A DNA stretch of 64,000 nucleotides, from the NCBI RefSeq assembly GCF_009380165.1, contig NZ_WHUF01000001.1, forward strand, positions 868,001 through 932,000, given 5' to 3'. Position numbers and translations under genes: made by a program. The notes beneath the pieces were generated by a model. The model saw only the letters and a program-made list of their open reading frames with translations. It was not told where the DNA came from and ran no database searches. The DNA comes from Rugamonas rivuli (GTDB lineage Bacteria > Pseudomonadota > Gammaproteobacteria > Burkholderiales > Burkholderiaceae_D). Below, piece after piece: positions 18,960-28,195 of the stretch (position 1 is its first letter; the number at the start of each line of letters is the position of its first letter).

Positions 18960-19766
18960 ATGCGCGCTTTATTAAAAATCGGTACCAGCCTGCTGCTGCT
19001 GTCCTTCGTCCTGATCGGCATCAGCTACAGCATGTTGAAGGCCTACGGCAGCACCAGCCCGACCAGTGCGGCCGGCCGCGCCCTGGGCAGCGAAACCCGC
19101 AAGATCGACGCCATGGCCACGGCCATTGAGCTCAACGGCCCGATAGACCTGATCCTGATCCAGGGGCCGGTGGCCTCGCTGAAGGTACGCGGCGAACAGC
19201 GCTCGCTGGCCAATATCGAGACCATCCAGGATGGCCGCGACCTGCACATCGGCACCAAGGGCATGCTGCTCAATCCGCGCCATCCGCTGCAGGTGGAGCT
19301 GGTGCTGCCGCAGCTGGAGGAACTGGCGGTGCGCAGCAGCGGCGACACCAAGGTCTCCGGCTTCAGCGGAGACAAACTCGACTTGCAGCTGCACGGCTCC
19401 GGCAATGTGAACTTCACCGGCCGTTATCGCGAACTGAACGCCAGCGCACACGGCAGCGGCCATCTGAACCTGAACGCGGGCAGCAGCGAGAATGTGGAAC
19501 TGGAGCTGGTGGGTTCCGGCCAGATCACCTCGTCCGGCAGCTGCAAGTCGCTGACCGCGGAGCTGACCGGCTCCGGCGACCTCGATGCGCGCCATCTGGC
19601 GTCGGAAAAAGTGACGGTCAACCTGAAGGGTTCAGGCACCAGCCAGGTCTTCGCCAAGCAGTCGGCCGACCTGACCTTGCGCGGCAGCGGCGATATCCGC
19701 GTGATGGGCAATCCCGACAACCGCAACGTCAGCCGCACCGGTTCGGGCGACGTGACCTGGGAATAA
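18960..19766 (+). CDS. GIN-domain (DUF2807) envelope protein
   Basis: A 268-residue exported protein with an N-terminal membrane anchor or signal (LLKIGTSLLLLSFVLIGISY) and a DUF2807/GIN right-handed beta-helix made of repeated short strands such as LHGSGNVNF, AHGSGHLNLNAGSS, GSGQITSSG and GSGDL. AAGGAG ends 8 bp before the ATG at 18960; an ATG at 18954 is only 2 bp from it and less likely. It is the last gene of the DUF1700 operon and meets the next gene tail to tail with a 4-bp gap. Such proteins are thought to be adhesin-like or scaffold proteins. Confidence 0.83.
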   Translation: MRALLKIGTSLLLLSFVLIGISYSMLKAYGSTSPTSAAGRALGSETRKIDAMATAIELNGPIDLILIQGPVASLKVRGEQRSLANIETIQDGRDLHIGTKGMLLNPRHPLQVELVLPQLEELAVRSSGDTKVSGFSGDKLDLQLHGSGNVNFTGRYRELNASAHGSGHLNLNAGSSENVELELVGSGQITSSGSCKSLTAELTGSGDLDARHLASEKVTVNLKGSGTSQVFAKQSADLTLRGSGDIRVMGNPDNRNVSRTGSGDVTWE

Positions 19767-19770
19767 CGAT

Positions 19771-21006
19771 CTAGCTGCGCGCCAGCCAGGCCAGGACATC
19801 GCGTCCTGCTGCCTGGCCGCCGGCCAAACAGGCCGTCAGCAAATAGCCGCCGGTCGGCGCCTCCCAGTCGACCATCTCGCCGGCCACGAACACGCCCGGC
19901 GCGGATTTCAGCATCGTCCCTTCCAACGCATCCCAACGCACGCCGCCGGCGCTGCTGATCGCTTCGTCGATCGGGCGTGGGCGCAGCAGCCGCACCGGCA
20001 GGTGCTTCATCGCCTGCGCCAGCTGGCCCTCGTCCGCGTACTGCTCCTTGCTCAGGCATTCGCGCAGCAGGCCGGCCTTCACGCCCTTGATCCCCAAACG
20101 GCTTTGCAGATGGCTGGCCATCGAACGCGCGCCACGCGGCCGCGCTACTTCGTCCGCTACGCGTTGCGCCGTCAGGTCGGGCAGCAGGTCGAGATAGATC
20201 GTGGTGAAGCCGTCGGCGGCGATCTGGTCGCGCAAGGCCGCCGACAAGGCGTAGATCAAGCTGCCCTCGATGCCGCCCTGGGTGACGACGAACTGGCCCT
20301 GCTTGCGGAAGGACTTGCCATCCGCGCCGGTCGAGACGATGGCGACGGTGGTCAGCGGCTCGCCTGCGTGACGGCTGCTGAAATGCTCGCTCCAGGCGAC
20401 GTCGAAGCCGCAGTTGGCCGGCGCCAGCGGCGCCACACCCGCGCCGCGCGCCTCCAGCAAAGGCACCCAGGCGCCGTCGGAGCCCAGTCGCGCCCAGCTG
20501 CCGCCGCCCAATGCCAGTACTACCGCGTCGGCTTGCACCAGCAGCTCGCCGTCAGGTGTGTTCAGCACCAGCGCATCGGCGCGCCAGCCCAGCCAGCGGT
20601 GCCGCATGTGGAACTGCACGCCGCTCTCGCGCAACCGGTGCAACCAGGCGCGCAACAGCGGCGCTGCCTTCATATCGGTCGGGAACACGCGGCCGGACGT
20701 GCCGACAAAGGTATCGACGCCCAATCCATGCACCCAGTCCCGCACATCCTGGGGGCCGAACGCGTCCAGCATGCCGCACAGCGGCGCCGAACCCTTGCCG
20801 TAGCGCGTGACGAAGTCCGCATACGGCTCGGCGTGGGTGATGTTCATGCCACCGCGCCCGGCCAACAGGAACTTGCGGCCGACCGACGGCATCGCGTCAT
20901 AAACATCGACACGCGCCCCGCCCTGCGCCAGGGTTTGAGCGGCCATCAGGCCGGCGGGGCCGCCGCCGATGACGGCAACGCGAAAAGGTGTCAAACTAGA
21001 CTGCAT
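19771..21006 (-). CDS. FAD-dependent oxidoreductase, TIGR03862 / HI0933-like
   Basis: A 411-residue flavoprotein of the BaiN/HI0933 (YhiN) family. The N-terminal FAD site is VAVIGGGPAGLMAAQTLAQ (about 9-27), followed by VGRKFLLAGRGGMNITHAE, the family signature. The C-terminus has GVFVAGEMVDWEAPTGGYLL, the second FAD motif. The relative BaiN takes part in bile-acid reduction in gut bacteria, but the substrate of this branch is unknown. It is a single gene, convergent with the GIN gene and divergent from the 83-aa gene. Confidence 0.88.
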   Translation of the reverse strand: MQSSLTPFRVAVIGGGPAGLMAAQTLAQGGARVDVYDAMPSVGRKFLLAGRGGMNITHAEPYADFVTRYGKGSAPLCGMLDAFGPQDVRDWVHGLGVDTFVGTSGRVFPTDMKAAPLLRAWLHRLRESGVQFHMRHRWLGWRADALVLNTPDGELLVQADAVVLALGGGSWARLGSDGAWVPLLEARGAGVAPLAPANCGFDVAWSEHFSSRHAGEPLTTVAIVSTGADGKSFRKQGQFVVTQGGIEGSLIYALSAALRDQIAADGFTTIYLDLLPDLTAQRVADEVARPRGARSMASHLQSRLGIKGVKAGLLRECLSKEQYADEGQLAQAMKHLPVRLLRPRPIDEAISSAGGVRWDALEGTMLKSAPGVFVAGEMVDWEAPTGGYLLTACLAGGQAAGRDVLAWLARS

Positions 21007-21045
21007 GCATTCGGTCCGATATGAGACATTGTTAGAGGAGACATG

Positions 21046-21297
21046 ATGGGCGCGACATTCTGGATGAAACGCTATTTACAGGCCGCGGTGCCCTTGTTTG
21101 CGATACTGGCGGCGGTGGAATGGATCAAAGGCTCGACCACGCGCGAAGACTATCTGAGCGCCGCCGTCTGGGCGCTGGCCGCAGCCGGTATTTTCACCTA
21201 TGCCGCCTGGCGACGCTATCGCAACGCCAAGGCCTGCGGCATGTGCGACGATTTGGCCGCCGCACGCAACGCCAGCGCCAAGGTAAAAAAACCTTGA
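21046..21297 (+). CDS. small membrane protein (83 aa)
   Basis: Two adjacent ATG codons (21043, 21046) follow GAGGAG; the second has better spacing. The protein has two predicted membrane helices, about 10-25 and 36-54 (AAVWALAAAGIFTYAAW), then a basic RRYRNAK stretch and a Cys pair, CGMC, in the cytosolic tail. No family is recognised. It ends 9 bp before the convergent moaD. Confidence 0.65.
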   Translation: MGATFWMKRYLQAAVPLFAILAAVEWIKGSTTREDYLSAAVWALAAAGIFTYAAWRRYRNAKACGMCDDLAAARNASAKVKKP

Positions 21298-21306
21298 GCC
21301 GCTACT

Positions 21307-21561
21307 TTAGCCGCCGGTGACCGGCGGGAAGAACGCCACTTCGGCGCCGTCGGCCAACGCCGCATCGGCGCCGCACATCACCTGATTGCAGGCCATGCGC
21401 AGAGCCGGATTACCCAGCGCCTGCTGCCAAACCTCGCCGCGCGCGGCCAGGTGGGCGCGCAAGTCACCCACGGTACCGACACCAGCCGGCAGCTCCAGCG
21501 TCTCGGACGACGCGCCCAGCGCCTCGCGCACGCTGGCGAAAAATTTTACAGTAACAGCCAT
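21307..21561 (-). CDS. moaD: molybdopterin synthase sulfur carrier subunit MoaD
   Basis: An 84-residue ubiquitin-fold sulfur carrier. The C-terminus is FFPPVTGG; the final Gly-Gly is the site that is adenylated and thiocarboxylated. With MoaE it turns cPMP into molybdopterin. Its ATG overlaps the moeA stop by one base (TAATG), so the two are coupled. moaE, often next in this order, is not present downstream. Confidence 0.93.
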   Translation of the reverse strand: MAVTVKFFASVREALGASSETLELPAGVGTVGDLRAHLAARGEVWQQALGNPALRMACNQVMCGADAALADGAEVAFFPPVTGG

Positions 21562-22781
21562 TAGTACATTAACTCGCTAAACGGTATAAATCGAACCGTG
21601 TCGCCGGCGGCGATGGTCTGGCCCGGCGGATTATCGATCACGCCGTCGCCCCACACCGTCGACGTCAAAACGCCGGAACTCTGGTTGGTGAACAGTTCCA
21701 GGCCGCCGGCGGCATTGATGCGGGCACGCAGGAACTCATTGCGCTTGTCCGCCTTCGGCCAGTTGAAATCGGCGCGCATCGCGAACGAGCGCGGCGCCAG
21801 CCCTTCCGTCACACCTTGCAGGCGCAGGAGGAACGGACGCACAAACATCAGGAAGGTGATAAAGCTCGACACCGGATTGCCCGGCAGGCCGACAAAGAAG
21901 GCCTTGCCCACCTCGCCGAACGCCAGCGGCTTGCCCGGCTTGACGGCGATCTGCCACATATTCAGCTTGCCCTCCGCCTCGACGGCGGGCTTGATGTGAT
22001 CCTCCTCGCCGACCGAAACGCCGCCGGAAGTGATGATCAAATCATGCGCCTGCGCGCATTCGCGCAGCACCGAGCGCGTGGCCTCCAACGAATCGGGCAC
22101 GATGCCGAAGTCGGTAATCTCGCAGCCCAGGTTTTCCAGCAGCGCGCGCAGCGTGAAGCGGTTGGAGTTGTAGATGGCGCCAGGCGCCAGCGGCTCGCCC
22201 GGCATCGTCAGCTCGTCGCCGGTGAAGAACACGGCCACGCGCAGCTTGCGCTTGACCGGCAATTCGGCCAGGCCGACCGATGCAGCCAGTCCCAGTTCCT
22301 GGCTGCGCAGGCGCGTGCCGGATGGCAGGATCACGCTGCCGTTGGTGATGTCCTCGCCGGCGCGGCGTATCCATTCACCGGACTTCGGCGCATGGCGTAT
22401 CGTCACCAGATTGCCCACCAGTTCGCACTGTTCCTGCATCACGACTGCATCCGCGCCCTCGGGGATCAGCGCGCCGGTGAAGATGCGCGCAGCGGTCCCC
22501 GGCAGCAAAGGCTGGCCGACATGGCCGGCCGGGATGCGCTGCGACACAGTCAGCGCCGCGTTACCGCTGACGCAATCGGCGGCGCGCACCGCGTAGCCGT
22601 CCATCTGCGTATTGTCGCGGCCCGGCACGTTCATCTCCGACACCTGCGCCTTTGCCAGCACGCGGCCATTGGCCGTCAGCGTAGGCACCACTTCCACATC
22701 GGTCAGCGGACGCGCGGCGGCGGCCATCAGGGCCAGCGCTTCGCTGACCGCCAGCAGGGGCTTGGATTTGTACTCGCTCAT
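21561..22781 (-). CDS. moeA: molybdopterin molybdenumtransferase MoeA
   Basis: MoeA inserts molybdate into adenylylated molybdopterin to form the molybdenum cofactor. The 406 residues show the MoeA order: N-terminal domain with PGRDNTQMDGYAVRA near 55, the MPT-binding core with TGDELTMPGEPLAPGAIYNSN, ITSGGVSVGEEDH and PGKPLAFG, and a C-terminal beta domain with VLTSTVWGDGVIDNPPG. It begins 2 bp after the thrC stop and overlaps moaD by one base, so thrC-moeA-moaD form one operon. Confidence 0.95.
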   Translation of the reverse strand: MSEYKSKPLLAVSEALALMAAAARPLTDVEVVPTLTANGRVLAKAQVSEMNVPGRDNTQMDGYAVRAADCVSGNAALTVSQRIPAGHVGQPLLPGTAARIFTGALIPEGADAVVMQEQCELVGNLVTIRHAPKSGEWIRRAGEDITNGSVILPSGTRLRSQELGLAASVGLAELPVKRKLRVAVFFTGDELTMPGEPLAPGAIYNSNRFTLRALLENLGCEITDFGIVPDSLEATRSVLRECAQAHDLIITSGGVSVGEEDHIKPAVEAEGKLNMWQIAVKPGKPLAFGEVGKAFFVGLPGNPVSSFITFLMFVRPFLLRLQGVTEGLAPRSFAMRADFNWPKADKRNEFLRARINAAGGLELFTNQSSGVLTSTVWGDGVIDNPPGQTIAAGDTVRFIPFSELMY

Positions 22782-22783
22782 TT

Positions 22784-24262
22784 TTACAGGCCGGTATTCG
22801 CAGCGATGTAGGCTTTCATCTTCTCCACGTCCGGCGGCATGACGACGAACTTCTGCGGCAGGTCTTCGATGTTCTCGAAGCCTTCCGGACGTTCTGCGTC
22901 CTCACCCAGCGCGTCGAGGATGGTTTCGTTGAACTTGGCGGCCAGCGCGGTTTCCAGCACGATCATCGTCACGCCTGGTTCCAGGTGCTCGCGCGCGACC
23001 TTGATGCCGTCGGCGGTGTGGGTGTCGATGACGATGCCGTAGTCGTCGGCCACGTCGCGGATGGTGTTCAGGCGGTCGTCATGGGTGGATTTGCCGGACT
23101 TGAAGCCGTACTTCGCCACCAGTTTGAACTCGTCGCCGTCGGCGCCCGGTTTGCCGGACAGGTCGAAACCGCCGTGGGTTTCCACTTTCTGGAACAGCGC
23201 GCGGGTGCGGTCGCCGTCGCGGCCCACCAGGTCGTAGATGAAGCGCTCGAAGTTGGACGCCTTGGAGATGTCCATCGACGGGCTGCTGGTGTGGTACGTC
23301 TCGGACGACTTGCGCACGCGGTACACGCCGGTGCGGAAGAACTCATCGAGCACGTCGTTTTCGTTGGTGGCGGCGACCAGCTTATCGATCGGCAGGCCCA
23401 TCATGCGGGCGATATGGCCGGCGCAGATATTGCCAAAGTTCCCCGACGGGACGGTGAACGACACCTTCTGGTCATTCGACGTGGTGGCCGACAGGTAGCC
23501 ACGGAAGTAGTACACCACCTGCGCCACAACGCGCGCCCAGTTGATCGAATTGACGGTGCCGATCTTCTGCTTGGCCTTGAACGGCAGGTCGTTGGAGACT
23601 GCCTTGACCATGTCCTGTGCATCATCGAACACGCCTTCGATGGCGATGTTGAAGATATTCGGGTCCTGCAGCGAGAACATCTGCGCGGTCTGGAAGGCGC
23701 TCATCTTCTTGTGCGGCGACAGCATGAACACGCGGATGCCTTGCTTGCCGCGCATTGCGTATTCGGCGGCGCTGCCGGTATCGCCGGAGGTGGCGCCGAA
23801 GATGTTCAGCTGTGCGTTCTGCTTGGCCAGCGTGTACTCGAACAGATTACCGAGCAACTGCATCGCCATGTCCTTGAAGGCCAGGGTCGGGCCGTTGGAC
23901 AGCGCCTGCAATACCAGCTTGGTGCCGTTTTCGCCCTCTTCCAGCACGCGCAGCGGCGTGATCTGAGATGCTTTTTCGCCTTTGCGGGCGTTCTTGTAGA
24001 CTTCCTTGGTGTAGGTCTTGGCGGTCAGCGCGCGCAGGTCGGCTTCAGGAATATCGGTCGCGAACTTCTTCAGAATCTCGAATGCCAGATCGGCATAGGA
24101 CAGCTGGCGCCAGGCATCGAGCTCGGCGCCGGTCACTTGCGGATAGGCAGTCGGCAGGAACAGGCCGCCGTCGACGGCCAGGCCACCCAGAAGGATGTCG
24201 GAGAATTGTTGGGAAGACGAAGCGGCGGCCGATGCGGCGGCGCGGGTAGACACGTATTGCAT
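22784..24262 (-). CDS. thrC: threonine synthase
   Basis: ThrC converts O-phosphohomoserine to L-threonine with pyridoxal phosphate. The 492 residues are of the longer type found in proteobacteria and fungi, starting MQYVSTRAA. The PLP lysine is in LAFKDMAMQ and the phosphate-binding Gly/Ser loop in GATSGDTGSAAEYAM. The conserved SGNFGN motif is also present. Homoserine dehydrogenase, often just upstream, is absent from this window. The neighbouring unit encodes threonine breakdown, so synthesis and use of threonine sit side by side. Confidence 0.96.
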   Translation of the reverse strand: MQYVSTRAAASAAASSSQQFSDILLGGLAVDGGLFLPTAYPQVTGAELDAWRQLSYADLAFEILKKFATDIPEADLRALTAKTYTKEVYKNARKGEKASQITPLRVLEEGENGTKLVLQALSNGPTLAFKDMAMQLLGNLFEYTLAKQNAQLNIFGATSGDTGSAAEYAMRGKQGIRVFMLSPHKKMSAFQTAQMFSLQDPNIFNIAIEGVFDDAQDMVKAVSNDLPFKAKQKIGTVNSINWARVVAQVVYYFRGYLSATTSNDQKVSFTVPSGNFGNICAGHIARMMGLPIDKLVAATNENDVLDEFFRTGVYRVRKSSETYHTSSPSMDISKASNFERFIYDLVGRDGDRTRALFQKVETHGGFDLSGKPGADGDEFKLVAKYGFKSGKSTHDDRLNTIRDVADDYGIVIDTHTADGIKVAREHLEPGVTMIVLETALAAKFNETILDALGEDAERPEGFENIEDLPQKFVVMPPDVEKMKAYIAANTGL

Positions 24263-24396
24263 AGATTAGAAAGTCCGGTTGAGCTAACGGCTAAAAGGCA
24301 GAACGGTACGAAGCGAGCGGATATTATAGTGCGCCCGGCCGATTCCCGTAAAATCCTGTTGTTTTGCCATCACCCAAGCCGGACTTTCCCGGCGTA

Positions 24397-25800
24397 TCAG
24401 CAGGCTGCGTGGTTCACCGTAATGACGTGGATAGCCAGGCCGCCCAGCGACGTTTCCTTGTACTTGGCCTGCATGTCGGCGCCGGTCTGGCGCATGGTTT
24501 CGATCACTTCGTCGAGGCTGACGAAGTGGGTGCCGTCGCCCTTCAGCGCCAGCGAGGCGGCGGTGATCGCCTTGACCGCGCCCATGCCGTTACGCTCGAT
24601 GCACGGAATCTGCACCAGGCCACCGATCGGGTCGCAGGTCATGCCCAGGTGGTGCTCGATGCCGATTTCGGCCGCGTTCTCGATCTGGGCGTTGGTGCCG
24701 CCCAGTGCCGCCACCAGTCCGGCCGCCGCCATCGCGCAGGCCACGCCCACTTCGCCCTGGCAGCCGATTTCCGCGCCGGAGATCGACGCATTACGCTTGC
24801 ACAGCATGCCGATGGCGGCAGCCGTCAGCATGAAGTTGCGCACGCCGGTGACAGGATCGCTAGGCTTGCAGTCTTCCGCGTAGTAGCGCAGCACCGCAGG
24901 GATGATGCCGGCCGCGCCATTGGTCGGCGCGGTGACAACACGCCCACCTGCTGCGTTTTCCTCGTTGACCGCCATCGCGTATAGGCTGACTTGGTGCAGC
25001 GCATCGTGCGGCAGGTCGTTGGCGCGGTTGTCGGAAGCCTTGGCGTCGCTGGCCTGTTTCCACAGATTCGCGGCGCGGCGCTTGACGTTCAAGCCGCCCG
25101 GCAGCTGGCCCGGCGTGTCCAGGCCATGGGCGATACAGTCGCGCATCACGTGCCAGATCTTGTCGATGCCGGCGTTGACTTCCTCGTCGGTGCGCTTGAC
25201 GTTTTCGTTCGTGCGCAGCATCTGCGGAATGGTCAGGCCGGTGCGCTCACCGTGGGCCAGCAGCTGGTCCATCGTATCGAAGGCGAACGGAATCTCGGCG
25301 GCCGGCGCGCTGCCCACCGTCGGCGCGGCCTGATGGGCCTCGCCCTCCTCTTTGATGAAGCCACCGCCGACCGAGTAGTACACCTTGCTGAAGGTGCTGC
25401 CGTCGGCGCGCGTCAGCGTGAAGCGCATGCCGTTCGGGTGCTCGGCCAGCGACTCGGCCATGTGGAACACCAGGTTGACGCCGCGCTTGAACGGCACCTT
25501 GTGGGTGCCCAGCAAACGCAGTTCGCCCGCCTGCTCGGCCTGCGCCAGCTGGACGTCGACGTTGGTCGGCACCACGTCCTGCGGGGTTTCGCCCATCAGG
25601 CCGAGGATCACCGCCTTGTCGGTCGCGTGGCCGACGCCGGTCAGCGCCAGCGAACCATACAGCTCGGCGGTGACGCCGGTGACATCGTCCAGCGGAGCGC
25701 TATCGAGCAGAAAACGGCGTGCCGCCACCATCGGCCCCACGGTGTGGGAACTCGACGGCCCGATGCCGATTTTAAACAGGTCGAATACGCTCATGTCCAT
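24397..25800 (-). CDS. sdaA: L-serine ammonia-lyase (iron-sulfur type)
   Basis: This 467-residue single-chain enzyme deaminates L-serine to pyruvate and ammonia with a [4Fe-4S] cluster. It starts MDMSVFDLFKIGIGPSSSHTVGPM, the classic N-terminus, with ACT-like beta and alpha domains following. Cluster cysteines are visible in MLCKRNASISGAEIGCQGE and GMTCDPIGG. The frame stays open 90 codons upstream inside tdh, but only the ATG at 25800 gives the family start. It is the third gene after kbl and tdh, 31 bp from tdh, so glycine and serine made from threonine can feed pyruvate. Confidence 0.96.
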   Translation of the reverse strand: MDMSVFDLFKIGIGPSSSHTVGPMVAARRFLLDSAPLDDVTGVTAELYGSLALTGVGHATDKAVILGLMGETPQDVVPTNVDVQLAQAEQAGELRLLGTHKVPFKRGVNLVFHMAESLAEHPNGMRFTLTRADGSTFSKVYYSVGGGFIKEEGEAHQAAPTVGSAPAAEIPFAFDTMDQLLAHGERTGLTIPQMLRTNENVKRTDEEVNAGIDKIWHVMRDCIAHGLDTPGQLPGGLNVKRRAANLWKQASDAKASDNRANDLPHDALHQVSLYAMAVNEENAAGGRVVTAPTNGAAGIIPAVLRYYAEDCKPSDPVTGVRNFMLTAAAIGMLCKRNASISGAEIGCQGEVGVACAMAAAGLVAALGGTNAQIENAAEIGIEHHLGMTCDPIGGLVQIPCIERNGMGAVKAITAASLALKGDGTHFVSLDEVIETMRQTGADMQAKYKETSLGGLAIHVITVNHAAC

Positions 25801-25831
25801 CAGATGTCTCTCTTTTTTATAGTGTGTTGAA

Positions 25832-26803
25832 TTACGCTGCTTTGCCCAGGTGGACGTCGACGTTGGCCAGCATGTCGGCCACCATCTCGTCGACGCCGAT
25901 GCGGGCTTTCCAGCCCCAGTCCGCGGTCGCGGTGGCGTCGTCCAGGCTTTGCGGCCAGGTGTCGGCGATGGCTTGGCGGCTGTCCGGCTTGTAGCCGATC
26001 TTGAAGTCCGGCAGTGCGCGGGTGATCGCGGCGGCCAGTTGTTCCGGGTTGAACGACACGCCGGCCACATTGTAAGCGGAACGGACCTTCACTTGTGCTG
26101 CCGGCGCGTCCATCAGTTCAATGGTGGCGCGGATAGCATCGGGCATGTAGATCATCGGCAGCGTGGTCTGCGGGCCGAGGAAGCACTCATAGCGTTCACC
26201 GCGCAGCGCCGAGTGGAAGATGGCGATGGCGTAGTCGGTGGTGCCGCCGCCCGGTGGCGACTTGAAGCTGATGATGCCTGGGTAGCGGATCGAACGCACG
26301 TCCACGCCGTACTTGATGAAGTAGTACTCGCACAGGCGCTCGCCTGCCAGCTTGCTGATGCCGTAGATCGTGGTCGGGTCCATCACCGTGGTTTGCGGCG
26401 TGTTGACGGCCGGCGTGTTCGGGCCGAAGGCAGCGATCGAAGAAGGCCAGAAGATGCGCAGCGGCTTGCCGATGGCGCCGCGTTCGCGCGCCACTTCCAG
26501 GATGTTGAGCAGGCCGTCCATGTTCAGCGTCCAGGCTTTCAGCGGCGCCGCTTCGCCGGTGGCCGACAGCATCGCCGCCAGCTGGTAGACCTGGGTGATG
26601 CCCTCGTCGGTGACCAGCGCCGACAGCGCGACCTTATCCAGCACGTTGAGCGTGGTATAGCGCGCCGCGTTGTACAGATTGGTCGGGCTGATGTCGGCGG
26701 CGATGACGTTCTGCGCGCCGTGTTGGGCGGCCAGCGCTTCTACCAGCTCGCTGCCGATCTGACCATTGGCGCCGATAACGAGGATGCGTTCTTGAGTGTT
26801 CAT
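25832..26803 (-). CDS. tdh: L-threonine 3-dehydrogenase, SDR (epimerase-like) type
   Basis: The 323-residue protein belongs to the extended short-chain dehydrogenase family, not the zinc MDR-type Tdh of E. coli. It would oxidise threonine to 2-amino-3-ketobutyrate with NAD+. The Rossmann motif is VIGANGQIGSE near residue 10, and the active site has SSIAAFGP and YGISKLAGE (Tyr-x3-Lys). SFKSPPGGGTTDYA is typical of this Tdh type. The ATG at 26803 has AGGA at 8 bp; an earlier start gives eight extra residues. It lies 26 bp after kbl, which removes its unstable product. Confidence 0.93.
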   Translation of the reverse strand: MNTQERILVIGANGQIGSELVEALAAQHGAQNVIAADISPTNLYNAARYTTLNVLDKVALSALVTDEGITQVYQLAAMLSATGEAAPLKAWTLNMDGLLNILEVARERGAIGKPLRIFWPSSIAAFGPNTPAVNTPQTTVMDPTTIYGISKLAGERLCEYYFIKYGVDVRSIRYPGIISFKSPPGGGTTDYAIAIFHSALRGERYECFLGPQTTLPMIYMPDAIRATIELMDAPAAQVKVRSAYNVAGVSFNPEQLAAAITRALPDFKIGYKPDSRQAIADTWPQSLDDATATADWGWKARIGVDEMVADMLANVDVHLGKAA

Positions 26804-26829
26804 ATTATTGTTCCTGACGATTTTCATGT

Positions 26830-28035
26830 TTAGTTCTTCAGCAGGCCGAGTTCATGGCCTGCCTGTTCGAATGCTTTGAGCACGGTTTCCAGCTGGGCGC
26901 GGGTGTGGGCCGCCGACAGCTGGACACGCACACGCGCCTGGCCCATCGGGACCACCGGGTAGAAGAAGCCGCTGAGCAGAACGCCCAGCTCATACATTCG
27001 TGCCGCGAATTTCTGCGCGACGGGCGCATCGAACAACATGACAGGAACGACAGGGTGCGTACCCGGCTTGATGGTGAAGCCGATACGCTCGATCTCCTTG
27101 CGGAAGAAGGCGGTGTTTTCGTGCAGGCGGTCGCGCAGTTCGGTCGATTCCGACAGCTTTTGCAGCACGGCCAGCGAGGCGCCTGCGATCGATGGCGCCA
27201 GCGTGTTCGAGAACAGGTAAGGACGCGATTTCTGGCGCAGCATGTCGATCACTTCCTTGCGCGCCGAGGTGAAGCCGCCCATCGCGCCGCCCAGGGCCTT
27301 GCCCAGGGTGCCGGTGATGATGTCGATGCGGCCCATGACGTTGTGGTGCTCATGCGTGCCGCGGCCGGTCGCGCCCATGAAGCCGGAGGCGTGGCATTCG
27401 TCGATCATCACCAGCGCGCCGTATTTGTCGGCCAGATCGCAGATCTTGTCCAGCTGGGCGATGGTGCCGTCCATCGAGAACACGCCGTCGGTGACGATGA
27501 CTTTATGGCGCTTGCCGGCGGCCGCTTGCAGCTGCACTTCCAGGTCTGCCATATCGTTATGGGCATAGCGGAAGCGCGCGGCTTTGCACAGGCGGATGCC
27601 GTCGATGATCGACGCGTGGTTCAGCGCATCCGAGATGATGGCGTCGTTTTCGTCGAACAGCGGCTCGAACACGCCGCCGTTGGCGTCGAAGGCGGCCGCG
27701 TACAGGATGGTGTCTTCGGTGCCGAGGAACTTGGAGATCGCCTGCTCCAGCTGCTTGTGCACGGTCTGGGTGCCGCAGATGAATCGTACCGACGACAGGC
27801 CGTAGCCGTACTTCTCGGTCGCATCGATGGACGCCTGCGCCACCCACTCCTGGCCGGACAGGCCCAGGTAGTTATTGGCGCACATATTGATCAGCATTCG
27901 ACCATCCTCGCTCGTCACTTCCGCGCCCTGGCGCGAAGCCAGAACGCGCTCTGGCTTGTAGAGGCCCTGCTCGCGCAACTGGTCGAGGTTCTGTTGCAGG
28001 CCGCTGAAGAAGGTGGTTTTTGCTGGAATGGTCAT
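26830..28035 (-). CDS. kbl: 2-amino-3-ketobutyrate CoA ligase (glycine C-acetyltransferase)
   Basis: Kbl splits 2-amino-3-ketobutyrate with CoA to glycine and acetyl-CoA. The 401 residues are typical of the alpha-oxoamine synthase family. Recognisable parts are MCANNYLGLSG near 50, DALNHASIIDGIRL, VMIDECHASGFMG, and the PLP lysine in ITGTLGKALGGAMGG. The ATG at 28035 has an upstream GGGA; a longer open frame adds ten residues of no family likeness. It heads the operon kbl-tdh-sdaA and is divergent from an XRE-cupin regulator that probably controls it. Confidence 0.96.
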   Translation of the reverse strand: MTIPAKTTFFSGLQQNLDQLREQGLYKPERVLASRQGAEVTSEDGRMLINMCANNYLGLSGQEWVAQASIDATEKYGYGLSSVRFICGTQTVHKQLEQAISKFLGTEDTILYAAAFDANGGVFEPLFDENDAIISDALNHASIIDGIRLCKAARFRYAHNDMADLEVQLQAAAGKRHKVIVTDGVFSMDGTIAQLDKICDLADKYGALVMIDECHASGFMGATGRGTHEHHNVMGRIDIITGTLGKALGGAMGGFTSARKEVIDMLRQKSRPYLFSNTLAPSIAGASLAVLQKLSESTELRDRLHENTAFFRKEIERIGFTIKPGTHPVVPVMLFDAPVAQKFAARMYELGVLLSGFFYPVVPMGQARVRVQLSAAHTRAQLETVLKAFEQAGHELGLLKN

Positions 28036-28067
28036 GATGGGTCCCTGTCTGTGGTACGATTTCACTG

Positions 28068-28087
28068 CGTTATACGAAATCCGTTAT
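28068..28087. promoter_or_regulatory. direct repeats in the kbl / XRE divergent promoter
   Basis: CGTTAT is repeated with a 14-bp period (28068-28073 and 28082-28087), each followed by a CGAA word, and a further CGAA lies near 28110. The 160-bp divergent gap is the natural place for the regulator to bind; this is a candidate operator only. Confidence 0.35.
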
Positions 28088-28195
28088 GTCGAACTCAAAT
28101 TCAATATATCGAATATTACAGAACACCAGTGAACTGCGCAAGCCATCAACGCGCAGCGATTCACTTGAAATTTAGCCCATCTGCCGAATAAAACA

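Noticed and set aside
24365..24396. A GCCGG/CCGGC hairpin after sdaA as a terminator.
   Set aside because: Only 5 bp of stem and no T-run, so it cannot be supported.
25801..26070. A 90-codon N-terminal extension of sdaA.
   Set aside because: It lies inside tdh in another frame and is Arg/Pro/Trp-rich; the family start is the ATG at 25800.
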